Assembly: GCA_002104905.1 (NCBI GenBank)
Contig: MCFE01000001.1
Location: 281,099-345,098 of the forward strand
Reading direction: 5' to 3'
Length of the DNA stretch: 64,000 nt
Origin: Basidiobolus meristosporus CBS 931.73
Lineage: Eukaryota; Basidiobolomycota; Basidiobolomycetes; Basidiobolales; Basidiobolaceae
A program made the position numbers and the translations under genes. Positions 10,777-23,351 of this stretch are shown piece after piece. Under the pieces are notes generated by a model that was given only the letters and a program-made list of their open reading frames with translations, searched no databases and was not told the origin of the DNA. How positions within the stretch are numbered: position 1 is the stretch's first letter; every line of letters begins with the position of its first letter.

Positions 10777-12679
10777 TCAGGGATGTATAACCGTAACCAA
10801 ATATTCTTGATATCTGTTTAAGATCAGTTTAAATTCTTTTCGAGATAAATTTTCTCGATACATAATCTCCTCTACATGGTGCTTTCCGTCGAAGTACTGG
10901 GTCAACCTGAAGACCGTTTGTTAGGCTGGGTGTTGATGTAATATGGGGGATAGCTTACCTCTGGAAAAGGGATGCCACTTCTCGGGGCTGGGAGGAGGCA
11001 AGCCTCTTCAGCCAGTCCCTTTCAACATCGGTGGCTTGTTCGGAGCCCGATATCAACGAGTAGGTTGAAGAGGCGACCAGCTCAGTGCTCATGTCGTGCT
11101 GGAGCTCTTCCAGCTCCTCGACGTTGTAGCCAAGCTTGATATGCTTGGGGATCATCAGGTATATGTACGTATGCAGCTGAATCACCAAGTCCTGCTTAAG
11201 CAAGTAAACCAACGCTTCGATGTAGACCGATCTCTGCTCTCTACTCGGGATGATGGAGGAATAGGCTTTCGGTGTGGAGAAGGAGGACAGCAGCGTAAAC
11301 AGGTCCAGTTGGGGGAAATCCGCCTGAAATTGCTCCGCAATGGTCGCCACACTAACAATCAAGAACGCCAGCTTAGTACCCGCCTGCCCATGCATCCGGG
11401 CGCTACCCACTTACTTGGTGAAGTTCGCGCGGGGTGGTGTGACGTAGACGTTTCGGATGCTGATGGCATCGATCAGCTTGGCTTTCTTCCAGTAGATCAG
11501 GTGCGCGGCTAAACGATAGATCTGGGCCAGAGAACAGTCGATGACCTCATGGAGTTCGGCAAGACTGTAGAAGATGGTTAGACCCAAGGCCTCGGGGAGC
11601 CGCTTTTGCTTACCTTTTTGTGGGAGTCAGGGCCTTGATGAACTGGATCAATGTGGGCGAGGAGTCAAACGGGATCTCGCTGACCAGCTGCTCGGCGTTT
11701 TCCAAGAGAAGCAGCGTGTGGTAGGGTCGCAGGACAGGGTAATGCTCGTACTGGTACTCGATGCTCTCCGTGTCGTCCTCCTCCAGGAAATTCAGCGAGG
11801 TTTTGGGCAAATACGGGGGGATCTGCAAAGACAGGCTGATGTAGTTGTTGACCTCGACCTGCGCGACCGATTTGGTTTTGACTGCGTAGTAGATGCGGGC
11901 AATGTCTCGCGCTAGGGAGCTTTGGGCCAACACCCTGCCCATCAACTCGTCGTATCCGAACTCAACTAAATCATTGGAAAATCCTGGTTACCCGCTGCAC
12001 TGTCTCCTAGAGTGGCTTGAAAATACCTACTGTTGGTCCCAGCCTCGTCGGTCAGCGCCATGATCCGATCCGCCTCTTGCCGAACGTAGCCGCACCGAAT
12101 TTGCTCGTATCGTAAAGCGGCCGTGAATTTGGTGATGACATGGTTATACAGATCCTCCACCTCCCTATTGAGGTCCAACGCCGCCGGCTCCATAACAAAC
12201 ACCAGATGGAACATGGTTACTTGCGAGACGGGGGTGTTGGAGTTTTCTTGTTTTTCGCCGGTGGGTGAGGAGTCGGAAGAGCTTGCCGCGGTTTTCGACT
12301 GGTGGTGGCCGTTTTCGGAGCCGGCCTCGTTTCTTTTGGTGAGATTCCGGATGATCAAGGTGGGATGGCCGACAAAGGTGAGCCCGTCGATGGTGAGTTG
12401 GAACCGGGAATCACACAGGGAAGCTTTGGGGGAGAGTATGTCCGCTAGCAGATGCGGTTCGTAGCCAAACAGATTTTCCGCGAGCCAGTTTCGCTTGACT
12501 TCGGACTGATCGAGGTTGCCGACCGAGAGCCGTTTGAAACTCGACTGGATGTTTTCTCCAGGGTCTGGGTGGCCTTCATTGCGCTCAGCGTTTGACACCG
12601 GGTTCTTCGGATATCTAAACACGAAGTGATGGCCTCTACTCGAGTTGACAATCAAAAGGATGGCTAACAAGGAAGGCAT
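10777..12679 (-). CDS. NPR3: Npr3-like GATOR1/SEACIT subunit
   Basis: Subunit of the Npr2-Npr3-Iml1 complex, which restrains TORC1 at the vacuole when amino acids or nitrogen are scarce. Five exons on the minus strand, 12679-12031, 11965-11614, 11564-11415, 11351-10959 and 10906-10777, give about 557 aa. Diagnostic features are the N-terminal LLAILLIVNSSRGHHFVFRY longin-type start, a Ser-rich insert, FHLVFVMEP, a winged-helix-like stretch LAELHEVIDCSLAQIYRLAAHLIYW split into two helices, VIQLHTYIYLMIP, and a C-terminal QYFDGKHHVEEIMYRENL domain. An upstream in-frame Met exists but the conserved N-terminus begins at MPSLLAILL. It is divergent from the RAD51 paralog, with only 181 bp between starts. 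Confidence 0.93.
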
Positions 12680-12860
12680 GCTAGTCCACGAAACCGTAGT
12701 GTGTGAGTGTGGTGTCTTCGAAACGTATGTACATCGTGCATAAATTATTAAATCAATAAATTTGAAGTCTACCAAGATTGATAATCCATGGATCCTCAAT
12801 GTCAATTCTGGATGGCTGCCGTAGGGTTGTATTGCTTGTTGACTGTTATTCCAGTAATTC

Positions 12861-14373
12861 ATGACCAGGCTAGCCTCACTAGAATTCCCGGACTTTGAGA
12901 AGGATCAATTGGAGTTATATTTGTCGCAGCTCCAGGCCATAGGAATCACTACTGGTAACTCGTGTTTAGGTCAGCTTGCCGATTTGCTTCGCTTCTCATG
13001 TTCGTGTCAACCCTGTTTAGATCAGGATTTCCTGTTGACTGATTTGAATGGCCTCATTAATAGAACAAAACTCCCCATTAAAGTAAGAGGTCCTATTTCC
13101 TCCAGTTCCTTTCAGTTGTGGGCCTAAACAATGTGGATAAGGTTTTAAAGAAGATCGAAGCTCGGGTACTGAGCTCGAATCAGGTTGCTTGCCAGTTAGC
13201 TAGTGAGATCTATGTTAGAGAGAGTCCCAAACGTTATATGTTAAGCACCGGTAGCGAAAGGTGGTGGTAGCCCTGCCCTTTTTGATAGGCATTTTAAATA
13301 ACCGCTTCTGCAGGATAGACCAGCAATTGGAGGGGGGGCTTTTCTCACAAGAATTGATTGAAGTGAGCGGGCCACCAGGGACCGGAAAAACTCAAGTACA
13401 GCCTATTTCATACTTTTGGGCACCTCCACAGGCAAACTCACTGTTCTTTGAAACATAGCTTGCGCTACAAATGACCGGCTTAATCCTGGCTGAGGACCAC
13501 ACGGCGTGCGTTGCGTATCTAGACATCAGTAGGAACTTCAGCCTGTCGCGGATCAATGAGATAGTCCATAGCCGAGGTCATACCGGGGTAAGTTCCGAGT
13601 AATCGTATGGAACATACACGGCTTTCGCTGAAGCCATGCTAGATGGACGTGAACAAACTGGCGGCACGCATCAAGTATTCGCGGTGCAGCGATCTGTATT
13701 CGTTTATGGATTTTCTGGAGGCAGCCAAAAGCCAACTAAAACAATGGGTAACTTCACGTTCTTGCTGAAAGGATCGCTTAGCCGCCTACTTGCTGAAAGG
13801 ATCGCTTAGCCACCTACCTCTAACCACGGTTTCCAGGGCAATTGCAGACTGTTGGTGATTGACTCCATCACCAGCATATTCTCCTCGCTCATAGGCGTTT
13901 CCTATATCAAAGGTACACAATGGCTGACAAGTCCCCACAGGATCGACTACTAAATCCCTCGTAGGTCGAGCGATGATGTACTCCGCATTCAGAACACTCC
14001 AAGATCTGGCACGGGAGCACAATCTGGTGGTGTTGGTAAGATAGGGATCCATGTGGCTTGTAAAAACGTCCCACTCAATCCATCCTCCAGATCGTCAACT
14101 CCGCCGTCGGCAATCACTCCAACCTGGAACGAGGCTCGCTGAATACCAAGCCAGCATTGGGCGGGGCCTGGTCGAACCTTCCGTACGTCCAGATCTTCCT
14201 GACACGCGGTCGTCAGAATGAAAAATGCCGAATAAACTGCCAGATCCTCAAGTCGCTGAGATCGGTTCGTAACCTATATACCAGCAAGTATTCATTCTCG
14301 GCTAACTCGCGACCAATTGCAGGACCCAGGCTCGATAGTTCAAGTGGAATTGAATGAGGCTGGGCTGTGTTAG
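12861..14373 (+). CDS. RAD51-family paralog, RAD51D-like
   Basis: RecA-fold ATPase expected to act with RAD51 in homologous recombination. Nine exons are inferred, 12861-13082, 13106-13260, 13314-13395, 13459-13587, 13643-13747, 13837-13912, 13965-14035, 14091-14264 and 14323-14373, giving 354 aa. Visible are an N-terminal helical domain, LSTGSERIDQQLEGGLF, Walker A SGPPGTGKTQ, the Walker B-like RLLVIDSITSIFSSLIG, and the end LNTKPALGGAWSNLPYVQIFLTR, which resembles RAD51D most. The proposed intron 1 (13083-13105) is only 23 nt. It is needed to keep frame, so it is either an extremely short intron or an assembly indel. Confidence 0.85.
13761..13816. repeat. 28-bp tandem duplication inside an intron
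   Basis: Two adjacent 28-bp copies differing at one base lie in the fifth intron of the RAD51 paralog. They lengthen that intron without touching the exons. Confidence 0.85.
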
Positions 14374-14485
14374 AGGCAGCGGTGCCCTCAAACTTCGATA
14401 CCACGTTCATGTACAAACCTGAAATAAACAACAAACTAGCTTCGAATGGATAATGTTTATTTACATGCGTTCATCTAGCGCTTAT

Positions 14486-17400
14486 CTAGTGACTGTCCAA
14501 TATCCTTTCTAGCTTGTCCATCAGTATGGTTAATTCCTGTCCACCTGCACCTACATCCTCACTACCACGGAGTGCATGAATCCCCTCACGGATTTGTTGG
14601 ACCACTACAGGACTTAGTGTATAGTCCACCACCTGCTCGGTGGCACTGGCGGCCAGCAGCGACATCAGGAGCTTCAGCGAGCCCACGCGCAACTAGAAAT
14701 GACCAAAGTAAGTAGCCAGGACCATCGCATCGATATTCCATCACTGTATTACCTGCAACTCGCTCGAACGTATCCCCATGACGGCCAATTCGATCAACGC
14801 CCCGCGGTTGATGTGTTCCGGGATCAGGTAAGAGTAATGGAACAGAGCCTGGACATCGAGAAGTCATTCAGTTTCCATTCTGGCTTGAATCCACGCTTCA
14901 AATGTTACCTGAAGACAGGCTGCTCCTGCAATTGTGTGCTTCGGCTCATCAGCAGCCATGCTAACTGTGCTCATCAATGTAGCTATGGTGCGATCAGCGA
15001 AGGCTTTCAGGCGATCCTTGTCGAAGTCCACCTTGGCTGCTGGTCCCGTTGTTCCCAATGGCTGATTGCTAAGTCTCTTGACGGTCATGACGATTACATT
15101 CGCCATACAGGTGGACATCTGCTCTTCGTTCTCATGGAGTGACAGATTCCGCAGGATGAAATGCAGTGTGAATTCGAATATAGGTTCGATTTGCTCATCA
15201 TCAATTTCGACTATGGAGCAAGTGGTTTTCAGTAGTTCCGTTCCGCTTAACATCAGCGTCAATGATAACGTATCCATACAGCCCAGTTGTAGTTTGTGGA
15301 GGTTTTCTAGATGGGTGAGGGGATCAGCTGGCAAGTAGGCCCAATTGGTCCGAGAAGGGCTTACCATCAGTGGACTTCCACTGCAGCAGGGTTTTGAAAT
15401 AGCTGGAGATCACCTGCTGTACAATGCCTGTCTCTTGCTTATCCAGAGAGTGTTTACGATTGAACGTCTGGATCAGCCATTGGCAAAAACCAAACACCCA
15501 TTGCTTGGTGTTCAAGAAGTCTTTCTGCAGGGCATTGCAGAGTGTATCCAGTTGGTCGGCGATCAGGCGAATAGACTCCGGTACTCTTGAGAGGATCTCC
15601 ATCGCAATGGTACGGATTTGAGGGAACTCTAGATCTTCACTACACCTTTCGCGTATTTGAGAACCAAACGAGCTACTCAAGGCTACCTGCTCAAAACAAT
15701 GCCCCGGAAGAGTCTGAAATTCATGATCAGTACCAGCACACCACGCTACCTAGAGTCTGCATACCTTCAGAACCAGCAAGGGATGTAAGCGCAAAAACAA
15801 AAGTGCTTGCATTTCCAGCGAAGACTCCTCGGAGTTGGAGTCCAGCATCTCTTTTGTCAATCTGGAGTAGGCCTCGTCGTTAGTAAGCAATGCAAGGCTC
15901 GTACATCAGATCAGAACTGTACTTTGGCTGTGAAATTAGAGTGTTGGTTATCTCCGAGATAACCGCATCCACCGCATCAGGGTTTCGTCCAAGCGCCTCC
16001 GAAATGGTGTTCCAAAATCGGATCAATATCGTGTCCTTTGGGAATGCATAGGACTTCCTCAACAGTGGCTTGACCAGACTGCTCCACAGCTGATCAGGAA
16101 CCTACAAAATCCTTGGCCTTAGGCAAGTCCTCTAAATGGCACATTGGCTCGAGGTACTAACCGAATCAGTCCATTTTCTGATCAAATCAAAGAGTCGTTC
16201 AACTACAGGAAAAGAGGGCGGGTAAGCAAACTCAGTCAGTCAGAAGATGATCAACACCGCGACGATTACTTTGCTTTTGTATATCCTTCTTATCGCTTCT
16301 ATTGGCGAAACCATGCTTACTGCCAAAGATTTGGCCAGGATTCGAAGGTGGAGTTGACCCTGGGTTCGTCAATGTGGAATTCTCTAACTTGGACAAATTC
16401 CTGGTACACTGATGAGAGAATGCTCAATACCATATTGTTACATACGCATACCTAAGAAGGTCAAGTAACGATAAGATTCCCTCTGCGTTACGACTGTGCT
16501 CATTCAACATCAGGGTTATGGCGGAGCCGGCTGAAGCGCGTAAGGCAGCGTCGGGGCTAACTAGGCGTATAGAGAGCTTTGAAAACGTATCCAAAGGATC
16601 TATGATACAAGATGAGTGACAAATACTTTAGGATTGATTGGAAGTATTTTACCAAAATGCGCCAGAAGCCGTGCCGCCAAGTTTCTTAGCTCCACTCGCT
16701 CGCTGCCCATCCGGTCGAATAGCCTCTCCTGAAGCGAATTTCTAGGAAAACCAAAAGGTCAGGTCTTGTAGATAGCATGCACCTCAACCTCGATCATACT
16801 TCATTTCTGCGCTCAACGTGGTGGAAATAAATCTGAATATTCGTTCCAGTAAACGCATGGCGTTTTTCTGCTGTAACAGCTCTTCCGAATCGAGTCGCTT
16901 CATTGTATGATGGAGGATCTCGTCTAGGTAACGAAGCAGATTAGAACGCTGGTTCGAAGACGGGACATCAGTATACGCCCATTCAACCTGGTAGGAGGGA
17001 AAAGTGGTCTGCTATGAAGTTGATGGCTGCTTCAGATATGGCATCATCTTCATCCAGAAGCGTAAGAAAGTGACTGAGCACAGACTCAAGTGTGAGTTGC
17101 GAATCACCGGATCTCTCAATAAACGTCTTGAGCATGGAAAAGGCAGCAGGGTGACCCGGTCCTGGACTGTTAATCTGCACGTGTTTTAGTGAGTGTTACG
17201 TGGGAATCGCAGCCAGCGTAGATACTTACCACTGCCTCGATTAGTCTCAGGAATGCTTTATCCACGCCAATACCGTCAGTAGCTTTCCAGTCATGTATTT
17301 TGAGCCAAAAGCATTCATCTCTATATCCCAAAAACAGTGCACAGCAAACTAGACGGTAATGTGCATCCAGTAGCTCGTCGTTTTCCTTGCAGTCCTGTCA

Positions 17401-19040
17401 GTCGACAGTCGATAGCCTTGGAGTATTGGTGAAACTACCTTGGCAAACAGCTTTTCAATATGTCTTTGGATTGCATTTCGGCTGAGAGTAAGATTCCGGG
17501 GATCTAAGTATCGAGAAACCCAAGGCCACCACACTAGCAACAGAATAAATCAATGTATTCGCACCTGGTGACAGCAGTTTGTAGATACCTTCAATAGATG
17601 TATGGGATGCGATGGATGCCTTAGTGCAGCCCTCTAGAAGATTTACAACTTCTTCAAGTCCCGCGCACAACAACGCGTGATGAGAATGATACCACTATGC
17701 AATAGGCCACAAATCAACGTTCTGATCGGCGACAATAGGCATGGCGTAGCAGGAACTTACCTGCTGTACTTGCTTCACCATGGGTATCAACTCCTGGACT
17801 ACACCAATAACCCTAACCTCCGACAAATCTTTTTCCTTCGCTGTGATCATTTTGCGTGAAATATGCAACGCTACAGTTACCGCGGTAGTGGTTAGTGTAG
17901 TGGGCTGAACACCACCGTCGTCAGTGAGTTTGCTGAGGTACTTGTTAGGGATCGCTGAAGATTATCCGTGCATTGATTAAAAAAAGTACCTGTCCCTACG
18001 CGCTATGCTGGACAAAGCGGATATCAAGAGGACGGCGGCATTGGTACTGAAAAATCCCTCTACGTAAGAGTCTCTGCGTTAACAGTTGTTTATTGTCAAC
18101 GGCTTCTGTACCTCTCCATCGGCCATTACCTTGATTCTCGTCTACTTCTTGGATACCGACGATAGCACTAGGTCCAGTTGGCGTCTGATTTAACAAGTGA
18201 TCTAACAGCAACACAACCCCTAATTTACTTCGCTTGTCTGAGCCTTGTAGCTGATCTATCAAGACTTTTCGCAATATTTCTTGGAATGGACCTCTGGCCA
18301 ACCAGCACAATATCCGCAATGCTGCCATTTTTTCCTCGCTTTTCCCTCGCCTGAGAAGCTGAAAAGCAGGTTGAATAAAACCACCCATGAGGCAAACTTC
18401 TGGACCGATGTACCTTGCTTTCCAAAGGAACTATGATATCTATCAGATTCTTGCTCCTTTCCTCCAGGTTAGACCTACCAGGGCCATTAATGGAATCTGC
18501 TATGGACCTCAGCGCAAGTGTCAAGGGCGCTTTTCGGGATTTCGTTATTACATACTTCGGGTAACAAGATCAAATAACAGGAATTATATACTAGTGTCGC
18601 TTTGGGGAGCTTTTGCGGCAGAGTTAAAGGCTTGTTCGTTTGTGTTTAATAATAGATACAGGGCCTTTCCCAGTGTGAGGCTTTTCTCCTCTGCTGGCTT
18701 AATATCAGTATTGGCTTGCTGAGCAATCTCCGAATCTAGGCCTAGAATCACCATGTCTTCAGGTTGTCTTGGTGTGTCCAACAGCCAACACAAGAAATCA
18801 ATCAATCCGAGCAGGAATTGTCGAACGGTGCCAGATATCCATCAACATTAACAGGATTTGCCTAAACATGGTTCGAAATGATGGGTGCATTTTAATCATG
18901 TTTGGACGCCGTCCTGGTTTAACGCAGATCAATCTTGAATGATCCACTCCACTCCGCTCAATAAAAGTCCCATGCCATTGGAAGGTTTTCAACAGTCCAA
19001 CCTGCTCCAGAGATTTCCTGCTGGCGTCATTTTCTTTCAT
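14486..19040 (-). CDS. Large HEAT/armadillo-repeat protein, family not identified
   Basis: A gene of many exons on the minus strand, from a start near 19040 (MKENDASRKSLEQ, uncertain) to the stop at 14486-14488. Exons I can chain include the segments ending AKAPQSDT, then PLTLALRSIADSINGPG, LLRRGKSEEKMAALRILCW, FFSTNAAVLLISALSSIA, LLCAGLEEVVNLLEGC, LLDAHYRLVCCALFLGYRDE, LRKSYAFPKDTILIRFWNTI, LQWKSTDGKPFSDQLGLL and the last exon LRVGSLKLLMSLLAASATEQ. The protein is almost wholly amphipathic helical repeats and would be well over 1,000 residues, typical of a scaffold. I could not match it to MMS19, Ecm29, THADA or Tango6. Near 16980-16985 the frame changes without an obvious donor, so an indel or an unusual intron is possible. 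Coordinates are approximate. Confidence 0.6.
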
Positions 19041-19089
19041 TAGTTTGCTCCGCTTCTACGAATAATTACAAGTGATACCGGCTAACAAA

Positions 19090-20840
19090 ATGTCACAAAC
19101 GGAAAATGCTGCCAACAACGAAGTGGTCGAATTGCAGACCATCATTCAAGAGCAGAAAGACCAAATCAACCGCCTCACCGAAAAGCTAAGAGTCTTTGGA
19201 AAGCAACATCAAGGGGTTGCCGGTGACTTAAATGTACTTTTATCTTTTCGTTAACTGTCTGAGAGTAAACCCTCTGGAAATTAACCGCTCGATTTCTTTC
19301 CTGCCGTCTGTTCCTTCGCCTAGGCTCGCGATCAAATATTGACCCAAGTTGAACAAGGGGAAAAGTGCATGAAAAATTCTCTCGAGTATCAACTGAATCA
19401 AGTAAGGCCAGCAGCGATGATTGCCTGGCTCTGCCATGTATCCCAACTGATTATCCTTTGTAGAATCGCAAGAGTAAGGCTGATCTGGAGGGAAGAACCA
19501 GCACAGTGCTTGCTGACACCAACAACGTGGAAGAGCTAAGAAAAGTCCTCCAGGAGTATATCCAGCGCTCACAAGACCAAGAGCGCTCTATTAAGAGGCT
19601 GCAGTTTGACCTCGAGATGGAGATTGGCCACGTCAATATCTTGCGCCACGAAAATCAGACGCTGAAGCAGCTTACAGTGGACATGGTTTGGATGTTTTCT
19701 CCTAGTCTTTCCCCTGGGGTAACCTAACAAGACAATACACCTCTCGCAGCACGCGTCAGCCGAGCAGGAAGAGGAGTACATCTCCAACAAACTACTCAAA
19801 AGCATCGCCCACCTAAAAAAGGAGAAGGCTGAATTGCTGGTTCAAGTCGAACGAGAGGAAGAGTACCTTACGAACACACTCCAGCGGAAACTGTCCCAGG
19901 TATTGGAGCATAGCAGACAGCCCATGGCGAATGGCATAACTAAATGAAATCCCAATGCAGCTTCAAAAAGAAAAGATCGATCTTGAAAATGCACTCGAGC
20001 AGGAACAAGAGTTCATGGTGAACAGACTCCAAAAACAATTGGATGTATTGCGACTAGAGCAGTCTCAAAAGGATTTGGGCACCAGCCCACCCTCCCCCTC
20101 ACTCTCCTCGTCTCCTCCAGCGTGCGTTCTGCTCTTCATTGCTTCTGGCCAACTCACACTGACGCTTGCCTCCATTTCCAGCCCTAGATGGAGACCAACC
20201 CACTCGCCCTCCTCCTCGGACGTAAGTGTCTCTTCCCATGCGGTTACCGAGGTCTTGAAGGCTGAAGTGACTGCCTTGCGTATTAAGCAAACGGAGCTTG
20301 AGAAAGAGTGTAAGTATGCTGGCTAGACCATCACCGAACATGCGCTGACTTATTTCACCGGTAGTCACTGCGACGTACAACCAGCTGAAAATTTACAAGA
20401 ACGAGCTGATCGAGCTACGCAAGAAAAACAACCTTCCAGTAGACGACCTGTTGTCCGAGAGGTGAGTCGACCCCAATGCTGCTGTGTAGCAACGCACGCA
20501 CGCACCTAATTCATTGAATCTAGCTCTGCCCCCTCGTTCATGCGATTCAACAATGCGACCGGAAAGCAGGTATTTGCATATGTTTAGCTAACACGATGAC
20601 CACTACGGATGTACCAATGCGTATACAACATAGCGCTCTCGTCGATCCATCTCAAGCGGGGATCAGTCGCAACTCTTGAAAGCAATGGCCTCGCCCGAGT
20701 TCCAGTTCCCGCCTGGCCCGGCATCCCCAGAACACAACGCACAACCCCCACTTGCTCACAAGCCCAGGACTGGTTCGTTTTTTTCCTCCCATAGCACCCT
20801 CTCACCCAAAGCCACTAACACACTTGACCAGATTGATTGA
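19090..20840 (+). CDS. CCDC6-like coiled-coil protein (DUF2046 family)
   Basis: Nine exons, 19090-19233, 19324-19401, 19464-19685, 19750-19899, 19961-20121, 20182-20309, 20365-20461, 20524-20569 and 20634-20840, give 410 aa. The first two thirds are continuous coiled coil. The family-diagnostic repeated segments are all present: [35 protein letters not shown] and [19 protein letters not shown]. The C-terminal third is Ser/Pro-rich ([25 protein letters not shown]), as in animal CCDC6, a substrate-binding scaffold protein. Its function in fungi is not clear from sequence. The start codon is about 50 bp from that of the divergent HEAT-repeat gene, so they probably share a promoter. Confidence 0.88.
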
Positions 20841-20996
20841 ATTCGCCATAACCCCCTTTGCATCCCTAATCAACTAATTCAGTAACGTCAATAAACCATC
20901 CAGTGCCATTACAAGCTGCATCATCGAGTATCATTACAAAGCTGATTTGTTTATTGTAAAAGCGACATAAACAACCCTTCCTAGCTACGAAACAGA

Positions 20997-21446
<450 letters not shown>

Positions 21447-21661
21447 CTAACCTGCTTTGTGACCTTGCGGGTACCGAAAGTGAAAGAGGGGGTTGCGGAA
21501 GAGTAGCCATTCGTTTTAATCCTAAAAAAATCTGGAATTTTTCCCTACGCTGTAATTGGTCCGGTGGAGATTCCACTGATTCCCATCATTTCGGCCCGAT
21601 TTAGGGTGTCTCCTGCTCTGAAGCACTAGACTGTCGTTTAGAAACAACTTCCAGTGACAAC

Positions 21662-23134
21662 ATGGTAGACAGTGTTCTAAGTGAAGGCAAGTCGAGTAGC
21701 ATCAGGTCTGCGTTTTGATACAACACGCTGAACTCTCTTCTCTACAAAAAACAGATGATCCCAGTCTGCTGGTGATAGTACTGGACACGAATCCCTTCTC
21801 ATGGTCGAAATCGGAGAATTCCACCTCTCCACTCTCCTTCAACAGTGCCCAAAACCATCTCCTCATTTTCATACATGCCTATCTATCTTTAAAGCCGGAC
21901 AATAGGATTGCTGTTGTGGCAAGTCACTTGGGTGCAAGGTGGGCTTACTTCTCCTGCTCCCCGTAGACCCTCCCCTTGAGAGAACTGACACGAATATCGT
22001 TTTTCGTAGCCGTTTCATATATCCTACTGAAAAAACAGAAAGCGTTGTTCAAAGTGAAGAAACCTCCTCTTCCTCGAAGGATGCAAACGTCTACCAACGG
22101 TTTAAATCTATCGACAAACAGATCTCTAGAAATCTCAAGAAGCTGATTGATTCCCCGTTGGACCTTGACTCGCTCCCCGACAAAGGTAGATAGCCAGCCA
22201 TTCTCTTACCACACAGGGAATCCAGCACTAAGCCCCCACTCTATTCCCAAGGCGCCTCGGCGATATCCGGTGCCTTCTCGATGGCCTTGTGTTGTATCCT
22301 TTTGTTGGAGACAGTTTAGAATGGTACAGGGATTATTCGGTTGTTATCCTTCACTCTAACCCATCAGACATCAATCGCATGATAAAGCGGGATGATCTTG
22401 GCAGGATCAAGCCTCGACTACTAGTGCTCTCGGTATCAACGGACTCCCCATACCAGTACATCCCCATCATGAATTGCATCTTCTCGGCACAAAAAGCGGT
22501 ATTTGCAATTCCTTAGAAGTAGGGCCAAACCCGATAGTAACGCATGACTAGAGCATTCCCATAGATGTATGCAAGATTTACGGGGGTGATTCGGCATTTC
22601 TACAGCAAGCAGCGTACATCAGCAGTGGCACATATCTAAAGGCAGAAAACCCCTCTGGACTGCTACAGTATCTCTTGGTGAGCTTGATTCATGTTGCGAA
22701 ATCCCCAAGGATCCCGGATTAATCGGCGTTCTAGTTCACATTCCTCCCGGACAAGTACGTCCGAACCTACTTCTGCTTACCTGGTAGGGACCAGGTAGAC
22801 TTCCGTGCGGCTTGCTTCTGCCACAAAAAGGTGATCGACGTGGGCTATGTATGCTCAGTATGTCTGTCAAGTGAGTGTTCAGGATAGTCGACGCAGTGGC
22901 ACTTTTACTCATCTATTCTGGTCTAGTCTTCTGTGGGTTTGCGCCGGTTTGCTCAACATGCAGGTTAGAACTCGAGCTTCTTATGTCTCTATTGCATCAA
23001 CACTTCATTAATCCCGCGATACCAGAACGAAATTTGAGTCGCGGAACGGAGTGTCCGACGAACCTCACCTGGTCAAAACCATCTTCCAGAATGGGCTCAC
23101 GAACGGCTCCTCTCTGCCCAACAACACTCCATAG
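21662..23134 (+). CDS. TFB4: TFIIH core subunit Tfb4 (p34)
   Basis: Subunit of the TFIIH core used in transcription initiation and nucleotide-excision repair. Nine exons, 21662-21686, 21755-21938, 22010-22185, 22252-22293, 22368-22498, 22552-22677, 22735-22870, 22927-22963 and 23026-23134, give 321 aa. The vWA-like domain starts LLVIVLDTNPFSW. Later come GAFSMALCYINRM, RLLVLSVSTDSPYQYIPIMN, IDVCKIYGGDSAFLQQAAYI and LQYLLFTFLPD. The C-terminal zinc module has the order CFCH, CSVC, FC and CSTC. Intron 1 uses a GC donor in a perfect AG|GCAAGT context; this is the only choice that keeps frame. It runs divergently from RPL40. Confidence 0.93.
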
Positions 23135-23351
23135 AAATTTGTACACTAAGCAAAATAATCAGACAATTGGTTGGATCTTGAATAAATCGGCATCTGGGGT
23201 TTTTTTTAATCACTTTGACCATCGAAATCGCAGTCAACGTTCGGTTTTTTTTCTTTTTTACCAAGTTCCTGGCGAAAAAATTCATCCTGCCATATTTGGT
23301 TTTGCCAAGTTAGTTTGCTTGGGTGTACCGCTTCCTTGAACCAAGAACAAT

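Noticed and set aside
14486-19040. MMS19 as the identity of the HEAT-repeat gene
   Set aside because: The C-terminal region lacks the conserved MMS19 end, and the N-terminus does not match.
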